From Candidatus Opimibacter skivensis (GTDB lineage: Bacteria > Bacteroidota > Bacteroidia > Chitinophagales > Saprospiraceae), in assembly GCA_016722045.1 (NCBI GenBank), contig JADKGY010000002.1, forward strand, positions 1 to 24,734: 24,734 bases of DNA. The letters run 5' to 3'. The notes below the pieces were generated by a model. The model made no database searches and was not told the DNA's origin. It was given only the letters and a program-made list of their open reading frames with translations. How positions within the stretch are numbered: position 1 is the stretch's first letter; each line of letters starts with the position of its first letter. Made by a program: the position numbers and the translations under genes. Shown piece by piece: positions 9,274-16,411 of the stretch.

Positions 9274-9513
9274 ATGAATACGGAATCTATTCGGTGTCCT
9301 AAGTGCAACGGCGAGATGGTGCAGGGGTTCATCTTCGACCGCGCGGACGGGGGCAATCGTCGTGTCAGTAATTGGGTTGAGGGAGCACCGGAAAAGGCTT
9401 TCTGGACTGTTACGAAAGTATCAAAGGAAAAGTGCGTTCCAGTGGGTACCTTCCGTTGTTCGGTGTGCGGCTTTCTGGAATCCTATGCGCGCCCGGAATT
9501 TGCTGCCAATTGA
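9274..9513 (+). CDS. Zinc-ribbon protein, DUF6487 (PF20097)-like
   Basis: ATG 9274 gives MNTESIRCPKCNGEMVQGF, with a first CxxC knuckle, then a middle segment SNWVEGAPEKAFW and a second knuckle RCSVCGFLESYA near the C-terminus. The protein has 79 residues. Two CxxC pairs about 50 residues apart predict one zinc-binding ribbon. The PKCxGxM, WVEGxPExSFW and RCxxCGxLExYA pattern is that of small DUF6487-type proteins, which have no known function. An upstream in-frame start at 9199 would add residues not typical of the family, so the internal ATG is preferred; CGGAGAT lies 7-14 bases before it. The gene is visibly richer in G and C than its neighbours, which hints at transfer. Confidence 0.75.
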   Translation: MNTESIRCPKCNGEMVQGFIFDRADGGNRRVSNWVEGAPEKAFWTVTKVSKEKCVPVGTFRCSVCGFLESYARPEFAAN

Positions 9514-9553
9514 CCAGGATTGCATAAGAGAGACCTCACCAACTATAACAGAC

Positions 9554-10630
9554 ATGAATATGACAATAAGCAAAATATTACTTTTAAGTTGTTTGACAAT
9601 TTTTGCTTCCTGCAGCGTACAAGAAAAAACAAACACAACTAAAGACCCAAATACTTCCAAACCAAGTCCAACAGTAATTAGAAACTTTAAGGCAGTTGCA
9701 TTGGCACCCGATTTTGACACTACCTTGATCAGTCAATATATCCGAAGTATTTTTCAGGATTCGAAAGGGGATTTATGGTTTGGCACCATAGCAGAAGGCG
9801 TAGTGAGGTATGATGTAAAAACGTTGACCTACTTTTCCAATTCGGATGGTTTTAAGAGCAACTCAGTTTTTGCCATTAATGAAGATAAAAATGGTAATCT
9901 CTGGTTTGGAACTGACCAGGGCGTATATAAATACGATGGAAAAACATTTAGAAATTATAATCAAAAGGATGGACTAAATCATATTGAGACAAGTCGAAAA
10001 AGTATTCTTGTTGACAAATCCGGTACAATTTGGGTAGGCACACATGGCGGCGTTTTCCGCTATGACCCATCTGCAGATAGCAATGGGGAGCAATGCTTCT
10101 CCCTATTCCCATTACTCACGTCCATAGATATTGCAGGCATCTTTGAAGACAAAAATGGAAATATTTGGTTTGCTTCTTCTGATAAAGGTGTCTTTCGGTA
10201 TGATGGAAAGACGGTTGTAAACTTCAATGAAAAAGAAGGCTTGAGTGAGAACTATGCAGGTGGTATTGCACAAGACCAAATAGGCAATATGTGGTTTACA
10301 ATGAAAAACGGTATTTGCAAATTTGACGGTAAACATTTTACAGAATACACTCCCAAAGACGGTTTAGGCGGAACAGACTTTTGGGGAATAATTATAGACC
10401 AGTCAGGTATTGTTTGGGTTACTGCCCGAGGCAGTACAACAAGATTTGACCCTTCCATTTCAAATTCAAAAGCATTTACCGTTTTTACAGAAAAGGACGG
10501 AATTAACTGTTGTGTTCAAAGTATGTATCAGGACAAGTCAGGAAATATATGGTGGGGTGCAAGTAGTGGACTCTTTCGATTTGATGGCAAACGATTTTAC
10601 CAAGTTAAACAGAAGGGGCCTTGGTCGTAA
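9554..10630 (+). CDS. Lipoprotein with two-component-regulator-type beta-propeller
   Basis: ATG 9554 starts a lipoprotein signal peptide, MNMTISKILLLSCLTIFASC, with Cys20 as the likely lipidated residue, so the protein probably sits in the cell envelope. The 358-residue product then has about seven repeats of the reg_prop type (PF07494): IFQDSKGDLWFGT, INEDKNGNLWFGTDQGVYKY, LVDKSGTIWVGTHGGVFRY, IFEDKNGNIWFAS, IAQDQIGNMWFTM, IIDQSGIVWVTARG and MYQDKSGNIWWGAS. In hybrid histidine kinases this propeller is the periplasmic sensor, but here there is no transmembrane helix, kinase or DNA-binding domain and it ends right after the propeller. It is therefore likely a stand-alone lipidated propeller binding an unknown ligand or partner. 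Longer upstream frames are unlikely because they lack the signal peptide. Confidence 0.85.
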   Translation: MNMTISKILLLSCLTIFASCSVQEKTNTTKDPNTSKPSPTVIRNFKAVALAPDFDTTLISQYIRSIFQDSKGDLWFGTIAEGVVRYDVKTLTYFSNSDGFKSNSVFAINEDKNGNLWFGTDQGVYKYDGKTFRNYNQKDGLNHIETSRKSILVDKSGTIWVGTHGGVFRYDPSADSNGEQCFSLFPLLTSIDIAGIFEDKNGNIWFASSDKGVFRYDGKTVVNFNEKEGLSENYAGGIAQDQIGNMWFTMKNGICKFDGKHFTEYTPKDGLGGTDFWGIIIDQSGIVWVTARGSTTRFDPSISNSKAFTVFTEKDGINCCVQSMYQDKSGNIWWGASSGLFRFDGKRFYQVKQKGPWS

Positions 10631-10746
10631 TTACAAAATTAGTCTGCTAACTCAAACTAAATTGGGTGGTTTCCAGCAACCGCTCTTTTTTGTGTCCGTA
10701 TTTAATATTAATCGGATAATGCAAAAAAATCATAAGTTTGAATCTT

Positions 10747-11796
10747 ATGACTTCTATATCTACCGCAAAATTACAGCTGCTATTTAAAACAATTGTAAGT
10801 GTGTTTATGATTGTGTCATTTGCCAGGCCCGTAAGTGGTCAAGGTGTTTCAATAAATACTTCGGGTACTCCCGCCAATCTTTCGTCCATGCTCGATGTGT
10901 CTTCAACCACGACGGGTGTGCTCATACCACGCATGACGAGCGCCCAGAAGAACAGTATTGCCACACCGGCCACCGGACTACTGATGTACCAAACAGATGC
11001 ACCCTCAGGGTTTTACCAATATAATGGAAGCCACTGGTTGGCGTTGCTGGCAGATAGCTCTATAGCGGGTGGAGATCTTACTGGTAAACTTCCTAACCTT
11101 ACCATCGCAGCAATTTCCACAGCCGGGAATCACGCTGTCGCTGCTATTAATGCCGGCTCATCTGTTATTAATCCCGCCAAACTGGGATCCGGAATACCAT
11201 CTGCAGCTAAATTCCTTCGCGGCGATGGTACCTGGAATACGGCAAATGCCCCTTATGCCATTTCTATGGGCAGTGGTAGTTCGCGGATCGGGCTTACGAC
11301 TTCTGCTAGTGGAGTTAGCGATTCTGTTGCCTTAATCGGATTTCAGGCAGCTGTGAATAAGATGGTGAATATCAATGGTGGTTCATATATAGACCCCAGC
11401 GGTACCTTCCCTATGGTAGCAGTGCCAGTGCCGATAAATGGTACTGTAACTTCTTTTTCATTCTTCTTCCGCATTACCACACCGACCATCCAGTTCTTTT
11501 CTGGCACGCATACTTTCCACGCACAGCTTTATTACATCGCCCCACCCCTTTATAACCTTATAGGCGCAGAACAATTTTTCCCTGTTACAGGTGCCACAGT
11601 AAGCATCAATCTGACCACCGCTACAGGAGGGATAGGTATAATGGGGGAAACATTAACCGCAAATATATCAGGGCTGTCTTTTCCACTTACGGCAGGCAGC
11701 AGGCTGGTCGTGCTGGTAAATTATGATGTGAATATCCCGCCATCGCCACTGCAGACACTAAGCGGTAATGTGACTGCAAGTGTGGGGATGCAATAA
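10747..11796 (+). CDS. Secreted surface protein with BclB-like C-terminal domain
   Basis: From ATG 10747 the protein has 349 residues. A signal peptide (MTSISTAKLQLLFKTIVSVF through a cleavage site near VSGQG) is followed by a Bacteroidota tail-fibre-like head, GVSINTSGTPANLSSMLDVS and GVLIPRMTSAQ, then TGLLMYQTDAPSGFYQYNG and a linker FLRGDGTWNT. The C-terminal ~190 residues, from YAISMGSGSSRIGLTT, include VPINGTVTSFSFFFRIT, then FHAQLYYI and a tail GSRLVVLVNYDV ending in ASVGMQ. This order resembles the beta-sandwich C-terminal domain of exosporium protein BclB. No collagen-like GXY repeat is present. It is probably an extracellular trimeric surface protein. It lies downstream of the propeller lipoprotein. 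A TTG at 10738 is a less likely start. Confidence 0.75.
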   Translation: MTSISTAKLQLLFKTIVSVFMIVSFARPVSGQGVSINTSGTPANLSSMLDVSSTTTGVLIPRMTSAQKNSIATPATGLLMYQTDAPSGFYQYNGSHWLALLADSSIAGGDLTGKLPNLTIAAISTAGNHAVAAINAGSSVINPAKLGSGIPSAAKFLRGDGTWNTANAPYAISMGSGSSRIGLTTSASGVSDSVALIGFQAAVNKMVNINGGSYIDPSGTFPMVAVPVPINGTVTSFSFFFRITTPTIQFFSGTHTFHAQLYYIAPPLYNLIGAEQFFPVTGATVSINLTTATGGIGIMGETLTANISGLSFPLTAGSRLVVLVNYDVNIPPSPLQTLSGNVTASVGMQ

Positions 11797-11803
11797 GAAA
11801 AAT

Positions 11804-11898
11804 GAGACACATGGAACAGTTGTAATATCAGGAATATATTATGGATTGAAAATGATTTTTTCTACCTATTCAAAAGAACAGAATTAAACTTTTACATC
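11804..11898 (+). pseudogene. Duplicate fragment of the esterase 3' end
   Basis: Starting eight bases after the stop of the BclB-like gene, this stretch aligns without gaps to 4740-4834, the 3' end of the broken esterase plus a few bases beyond its stop, with about ten mismatches over 95 bases. It encodes NETHGTVVISGIYYG and ends FSTYSKEQN-stop. No upstream part of the esterase is present, so it is a relic. Repeat copy C begins about 40 bases downstream. Confidence 0.85.
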
Positions 11899-11940
11899 AC
11901 TTATAAAATAGCAAGAACTCTATGACCATCAATGGAATGC

Positions 11941-12032
11941 GTCGATGCATCTCAATAATCATCTCCATATGATTTCATGGTCTTTTTTTCTCTTGTCCGG
12001 GCGGTTGCAAAACGCCCCGACAAGAGAAAAAA
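11941..12032. repeat. Dispersed hairpin repeat, copy C (one core)
   Basis: The left flank, reading ATCTCAATAATCATCTCC then ATGATTTCATGG, leads into a near-perfect hairpin at about 11983-12032. Stem arms TTTTTTCTCTTGTCCGGGCG and CGCCCCGACAAGAGAAAAAA enclose the loop GTTGCAAAA. With T and A tracts on both outer sides it could stop transcription from either direction, separating the BclB-like gene from the toxin-antitoxin operon. Confidence 0.85.
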
Positions 12033-12048
12033 TCATACTGTATCGGTA

Positions 12049-12070
12049 ATACCAAATATTGGTATCTTTA
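12049..12070 (+). promoter_or_regulatory. ParD operator-like palindrome overlapping a promoter -7 element
   Basis: ATACCAA-ATA-TTGGTAT at 12049-12065 is a perfect 7-bp inverted repeat with a 3-base spacer. TATCTTTA at 12063-12070 resembles the Bacteroidota -7 element TAnnTTTG and overlaps its right arm. The site ends 18-23 bases before the parD start. Type II antitoxins usually repress their own operon at such sites, so this is the likely operator; it is inferred from position and symmetry. Confidence 0.6.
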
Positions 12071-12087
12071 GGTAAAATAAAGAAATC

Positions 12088-12333
12088 ATGGCAAAGAATA
12101 CATCGGTAACATTAGGTGAGCATTTCGAGCAAATCATAGAACAAAGTATTGAATCCGGAAGATACGCCTCTGCAAGTGAAGTCATCAGAGAAGGACTCAG
12201 GCTTGTTGATGAGCGAGAACAAAAAATTAAAATATTAAAAGAAGCAATTGAAGCAGGAGAAAGAAGTGGCTATGTTAAAAACTTTGATCCACTAGAGCAT
12301 CTGGATAAACTGAATAAGAAATTCAAAAAATGA
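12088..12333 (+). CDS. parD: Type II antitoxin, ParD/CC2985 family
   Basis: This 81-residue protein starts MAKNTSVTLGEHFEQIIEQS and contains the ribbon-helix-helix pattern of ParD: a short N-terminal strand, then IESGRYASASEVIREGLRL, which spans the turn and second helix. The charged C-terminal half (EREQKIKILKEAIEAGERSG) is the part that wraps and neutralises ParE toxin. ParD binds DNA as a dimer and represses its own operon, consistent with the palindrome just upstream. Its stop overlaps the ParE start in an ATGA arrangement (12330-12333), typical of translational coupling in such operons. The length is normal for the family. Confidence 0.92.
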   Translation: MAKNTSVTLGEHFEQIIEQSIESGRYASASEVIREGLRLVDEREQKIKILKEAIEAGERSGYVKNFDPLEHLDKLNKKFKK

Positions 12334-12629
12334 AATTTAGGTATGAAATAAGTAAACTTGCTCTATCAGATTTAGACACTATTTGGCATTACACAGCTGA
12401 ACAATGGTCTAAACAACAAGCCAGCAAGTATTATAAGCAAATATTTCAGGCCATTAATGATATTTGTTCCAAACCTGAAATCGGAAAGACCATAAATGAG
12501 ATTAAAGAAGGTCAAAGAATGATGAATGTAAAGTCACATATGATTGTCTATAAAATAGGAAATAAAAAGATTTTAATTGACCGGATTTTACATCAAAGAA
12601 TGGATTTAGAAGCACAACTAAATGAATGA
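12330..12629 (+). CDS. parE: Type II toxin, RelE/ParE family
   Basis: The 99-residue product starts MKFRYEISKLALSDLDTIWH, the typical first strand and helix of ParE, followed by YTAEQWSKQQASKYYKQIF and the C-terminal sheet MNVKSHMIVYKIGNKKILID with RILHQRMD. The RILHxRMD ending is a hallmark of ParE-type toxins. ParE members usually poison DNA gyrase, while related RelE members cleave mRNA; the absence of an obvious RelE catalytic set favours the ParE group. It overlaps parD by four bases, so the two form one operon. The module appears intact, unlike many genes nearby. No partner genes are attached. Confidence 0.9.
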   Translation: MKFRYEISKLALSDLDTIWHYTAEQWSKQQASKYYKQIFQAINDICSKPEIGKTINEIKEGQRMMNVKSHMIVYKIGNKKILIDRILHQRMDLEAQLNE

Positions 12630-12755
12630 AAATACTGTGCATAATCCATTAGGCGGCCCTGCCAGTTTGTAGTTTACGTTTCAAATTGCATTAGTTTACG
12701 CATCATTGTGAAGCGTATCAATTTCCCGACATTTCTGCCCAAAGAAAAAACAAAA

Positions 12756-14804
12756 ATGAAAAATATTCTCCTCCTTCTATTCCTTATTCTCCATTTACTT
12801 TTTGCAGTTAAAGGCCATGCGCAAAATCATGTGCTGGATAGTATGATGATTCTCTTAAAAACACAACAGGAGGATTCGAATAAAGTGAATACACTGAATG
12901 AAATCAGCTGGGAAACTATAAATATCGGCAACTATGATTTAGCCTTAAAATATGCTAATGATGGATTGGCGTTGGCTGACAAAATACATTATGATCTAGG
13001 GGCTGCAGACTCGTACAGCAGACTCGGACGCACGTATGAACGAAAAGGCGACTTCACCGAAGCCTTAAAAAATCATTTTGCCTCTTTAAAATTGAAAGAA
13101 AAACTCGGCAATAAACAAGGCATTGCAAATTCCTATACAGGTATTGGGAATATTTATTTTAGCCAGGGTAATTATGCGGAAGCCTTAAAAAATTATTCTG
13201 CTTCTTTAAAGCTAAATGAGGAATTGGGAAATAAGGAAGGCATTTCATATTCGTACACCGGTATTGGTCTTGTATATATGCGTCAGGGCAATAGTCCGGA
13301 AGCTTTGAAAAATCTTTTGGCTACATTAAATATTGCGGAAGAGATGGGGAATAAATCCGCAATGGCCATGTCGTACAATAATATGGGCATGGTGTATGAT
13401 ATGCAAGGCAATTCTTCAGAAGCTTTAAAAAACTATACGGCTTCATTAAACATTGAGGAAGCCCGGGGCAATAAGGTGGGAATGGGAGGTGCCTATAATA
13501 ATATCGGAACCGTATATTTTAACCAGGGCAATTATCCCGAGGCATTGAAAAATCATTTGGCTTCCTTAAAAATAAAGGAGGAATTGGGCAACAAAGATGG
13601 CATTGCCAGCTCTTATAATAATCTTGGCGGTGTTTATGCCAAACAAGGCAATTACGCTGAAGCCCTGAAAAGTTATTCTGCAGCCCTGAAATTAAATGAA
13701 GAATTAGGGAATCAGGCCGGTATAGCAGAGGTCAATAGCAATATGGGTATGTTGAATTTCGCACTTAAAAAATATGATGCTGCATCTACCTATCTGACTA
13801 CTTCTCTACGTCTGGCTAAGGAGATTGGAGAGAAAGAGATTATCCGGACCAATTATGAAGGCTTGTCAAAAGTAGATAGCGCCACGCATAACTGGCAAAG
13901 TGCATATCTCAATCACAAAATGTATCTGGTGTACAGGGACAGCTTAATCAATGAAGATTTTACCAAAAAAACGGTGCAGGCTGAAATGAACTATGCGTTT
14001 GATAAAAAGGAGGAGGCCACGAAAGCAGAACAGGAGAAAAAAGATGCAGTAGCTACTCAGGAACTTGCACGTCAGAAATTAGTCAGGAATAGTTTTATGG
14101 GCGGCTTTGCCACCGTGTTACTTTTTTCAATCGTAGTGTATCGTCAACGAAATAAAGTAAAAAAGGCAAAGGAAAGAAGTGATGAATTGCTGCTCAATAT
14201 CCTCCCTTCGGAAGTGGCTGAAGAGTTAAAAGAGACAGGCGCTGCAAAGGCGAAGAGCTTTGATATGGTCACTGTTTTGTTTACAGACTTCAAAGGGTTC
14301 ACGCAGATTAGTGAGCAGCTCAGTGCGCAGGCTTTGGTCGCTGAAATTAATTATTGTTTCAGTGCGTTTGATAACATCATACATAAATATGGTATTGAAA
14401 AGATAAAGACCATTGGCGATTCGTATATGTGTGCAGGTGGCCTACCTGCTGCTAATCATACACATCCGGAAGATGTGGTGAAAGCCGCAATTGAAATCCG
14501 GGATTTTATGCTTGAGCATAAAAAGCAAAAGGAATCGGAAGGCGCTATTGCTTTTGAAATCAGAATTGGAATCCATACAGGTCCTGTGGTGGCAGGCATC
14601 GTAGGAATTAAAAAGTTTGCTTATGATATTTGGGGAAACACTGTAAACTTAGCTTCGCGCATGGAAAGCAGTGGCGAAGCTGGTAAAATAAACATCAGCG
14701 AGAGCACCTATGAGTTGGTCAAATCAAAATTCAGTTGTGAGCACAGAGGGAAAATAACAGTTAAGAATACCGGAGAGGTTGATATGTATTTTGTGGAGGT
14801 GTGA
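12756..14804 (+). CDS. TPR-repeat class III adenylate cyclase, membrane anchored
   Basis: From ATG 12756 (682 residues) there is a signal peptide MKNILLLLFLILHLLFAVKG followed by about nine tetratricopeptide repeats with a 40-residue period (roughly residues 40-360; QGNYxEALKN and EELGNKxGI recur). A charged helical stretch follows (about 405-440), then one transmembrane helix (about 446-464) and a class III nucleotide cyclase domain (about 480-682). Metal ligands are Asp511 (LFTDFKGF) and Asp555 (IGDSYM). Lys551 and Asp624 (YDIWGNTVN) occupy the adenine-selecting positions, with Asn631 and Arg635 as transition-state residues, so it should make cAMP rather than cGMP. The TPR part is predicted periplasmic and the cyclase cytoplasmic. 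A GTG at 12708 would bury the signal peptide, so 12756 is preferred. Confidence 0.92.
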   Translation: MKNILLLLFLILHLLFAVKGHAQNHVLDSMMILLKTQQEDSNKVNTLNEISWETINIGNYDLALKYANDGLALADKIHYDLGAADSYSRLGRTYERKGDFTEALKNHFASLKLKEKLGNKQGIANSYTGIGNIYFSQGNYAEALKNYSASLKLNEELGNKEGISYSYTGIGLVYMRQGNSPEALKNLLATLNIAEEMGNKSAMAMSYNNMGMVYDMQGNSSEALKNYTASLNIEEARGNKVGMGGAYNNIGTVYFNQGNYPEALKNHLASLKIKEELGNKDGIASSYNNLGGVYAKQGNYAEALKSYSAALKLNEELGNQAGIAEVNSNMGMLNFALKKYDAASTYLTTSLRLAKEIGEKEIIRTNYEGLSKVDSATHNWQSAYLNHKMYLVYRDSLINEDFTKKTVQAEMNYAFDKKEEATKAEQEKKDAVATQELARQKLVRNSFMGGFATVLLFSIVVYRQRNKVKKAKERSDELLLNILPSEVAEELKETGAAKAKSFDMVTVLFTDFKGFTQISEQLSAQALVAEINYCFSAFDNIIHKYGIEKIKTIGDSYMCAGGLPAANHTHPEDVVKAAIEIRDFMLEHKKQKESEGAIAFEIRIGIHTGPVVAGIVGIKKFAYDIWGNTVNLASRMESSGEAGKINISESTYELVKSKFSCEHRGKITVKNTGEVDMYFVEV

Positions 14805-14920
14805 AAGTGCGGAACAAGCACAGATCATAAATTACTTTGGTGAAACAGGCGAGACTTACAAAATGGACACTTTAATAGTTCCACTCCATCTCTCTCCCAA
14901 CATAATCCCTACCTTGCACC

Positions 14921-15982
14921 ATGCGCATTTTTGGATTGATTGAGTTGGCCAGGTTTGGTAAGATGCCATCCGCGGAGCGATTAACTAAAATCAAACGATC
15001 GCCCAATTTCAGGGACGGGGCTTTTCAAAATCAAAGTGTCACACCTACTTTCACCGGAGGGGCAACATATCCAAAGGTGATGAAGCAGGTTCTTTTCGGT
15101 CGCCCTGAGCGCTCCAAACCAAATGATGTTATTCCATCCTTGAAAACTGATCTTCTAAGTTTGGGATCCGATGAAAATTGTCTGGTGTGGTTTGGTCACT
15201 CATCTTATTTCATGCAAATAGATGGCTTACGTTTTCTGGTGGATCCGGTCTTTAGCGGATCGGCTTCTCCGTTTTCATCAATGGCCAGGGCTTTCAATGG
15301 AACAGACAGATATACAACTGAAGATTTGCCTGCAATCGATTACTTGCTGATCACGCACGATCACTATGATCATCTGGACTACAGGACCATTCGTCAACTC
15401 ATACCAAAAGTCGGCACCGTCATCACCGGTCTTGGAACAGGTGAGCATCTTGAATATTGGGGATATGATCCTGCGCGAATCATTGAGAAAGACTGGTACG
15501 AGCATATTGATCTGCAACCCGGTTTTTCAGTTGATACCATTCCAGGAAGACATTTTTCAGGTCGGTGGTTTAAACGCAATCAGGCGCTTTGGACTTCATT
15601 TGTGCTTCAAACTCCAACACAAAAAATTTTTATCGGAGGCGATAGCGGTTATGATAAACACTTCGCAGAAACCGGTAACACCTTTGGTGGATTCGATCTG
15701 GCGATTCTTGAAAACGGACAATACAATCCGTACTGGAAAAACATACACCTGATGCCCGATGAAATATTGCAGGCTGCCTTAGATCTGAAAGCCAAACGAA
15801 TATTTCCCGTTCACAATTCCAAATTTGCATTGGGTAATCACGACTGGGATGAACCCCTGAAACTGATAACTGAAAATAACAAAAAAGAAAATCTGAACAT
15901 CATCACACCGATGATCGGTGAAAAAGTAAACTTAGATGATCACGGTCAGGTGTTTTCGGAGTGGTGGAAGGGAGTGAAGTGA
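14921..15982 (+). CDS. Metallo-beta-lactamase-fold hydrolase, NAPE-PLD/UlaG-like
   Basis: The 353-residue protein has the metallo-beta-lactamase fold (Lactamase_B_2 type). The metal motif ITHDHYDHLD gives His146, His148, Asp150 and His151. Additional ligands are expected from the His of PGRHFSGRW, the Asp of IGGDSGYD and the His of PVHNSKF. The N-terminal region includes LVWFGHSSYFMQIDG and FLVDPVFSG, characteristic of the branch that includes N-acyl-phosphatidylethanolamine phospholipase D and UlaG-like lactonases. A lipid phosphodiester or related substrate is plausible but unproven. There is no signal peptide, so it is likely cytoplasmic or peripheral. The gene is intact and directly followed, 7 bases after its stop, by repeat copy D, which may act as its terminator. 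Confidence 0.88.
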   Translation: MRIFGLIELARFGKMPSAERLTKIKRSPNFRDGAFQNQSVTPTFTGGATYPKVMKQVLFGRPERSKPNDVIPSLKTDLLSLGSDENCLVWFGHSSYFMQIDGLRFLVDPVFSGSASPFSSMARAFNGTDRYTTEDLPAIDYLLITHDHYDHLDYRTIRQLIPKVGTVITGLGTGEHLEYWGYDPARIIEKDWYEHIDLQPGFSVDTIPGRHFSGRWFKRNQALWTSFVLQTPTQKIFIGGDSGYDKHFAETGNTFGGFDLAILENGQYNPYWKNIHLMPDEILQAALDLKAKRIFPVHNSKFALGNHDWDEPLKLITENNKKENLNIITPMIGEKVNLDDHGQVFSEWWKGVK

Positions 15983-15984
15983 GA

Positions 15985-16115
15985 TGGCTTTTTTTCTCTT
16001 GCCCGGGCGGTTGCAAAACGCCCCGACAAGAGAAAAAAAGATATCATGTATTTGAGAATTCAAGTAGTAATGATCAGTTTCCTTAAGTCGGGGCGTTTTG
16101 CAACCGCCCGGATTT
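15985..16115. repeat. Dispersed hairpin repeat, copy D (two opposed cores)
   Basis: Hairpin one (about 15989-16039) has arms of T-rich CTCTTGCCCGGGCG and CGCCCCGACAAGAG flanked by A and T tracts around the loop GTTGCAAAA. After a spacer containing TATTTGAGAATTCAAGTAG comes an inverted core GGGGCGTTTTGCAACCGCCC at about 16090-16109, followed by TTTTTT. This is the most complete copy of the element in the window. Its position immediately after the hydrolase stop suggests use as a terminator. Confidence 0.85.
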
Positions 16116-16187
16116 TTTGACACCGACTTTTTTCATTCCAAATCCCAACTTAAATGAACTATACAGTGGGCAGAGTATAAAAATATG

Positions 16188-16318
16188 GAATAGCGAATAT
16201 CGAAGTGAGAGGTAGAACATAGAACAGCAATGTGAAAGTAGAAGTTGGGAGTATTACCGACTTTTACTTTTTCCACTTCCACTTCCACTTCCACTTCTGA
16301 TTTCGATATTCACTATTC
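16188..16318. repeat. Inverted repeat with internal TTCCAC tandem repeat
   Basis: Positions 16188-16209 (GAATAGCGAATATCGAAGTG and two more bases) and 16297-16318 form an imperfect inverted repeat. Between them 16271-16296 is four copies of TTCCAC, and 16308-16325 repeats TTCACTA. The spacer 15983-16411 has no gene besides this and repeat copy D. Confidence 0.7.
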
Positions 16319-16411
16319 ACTATTCAAGTTACCGACGTTTAGCAAATGGCATTTAAAGGTGACGTTTGAAAAACTAACCAAATTCAATATCTTCACTTCA
16401 AACCTACCCAA

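Noticed and set aside
9362..9553. 64-residue N-terminal extension of the propeller lipoprotein frame
   Set aside because: It overlaps the zinc-ribbon gene in another frame and would hide a clear lipoprotein signal peptide beginning at 9554.
10734..10741. TAAGTTTG as a -7 promoter element for the BclB-like gene
   Set aside because: It matches TAnnTTTG but lies only about six bases before the ATG and has no -33 partner at the proper distance.
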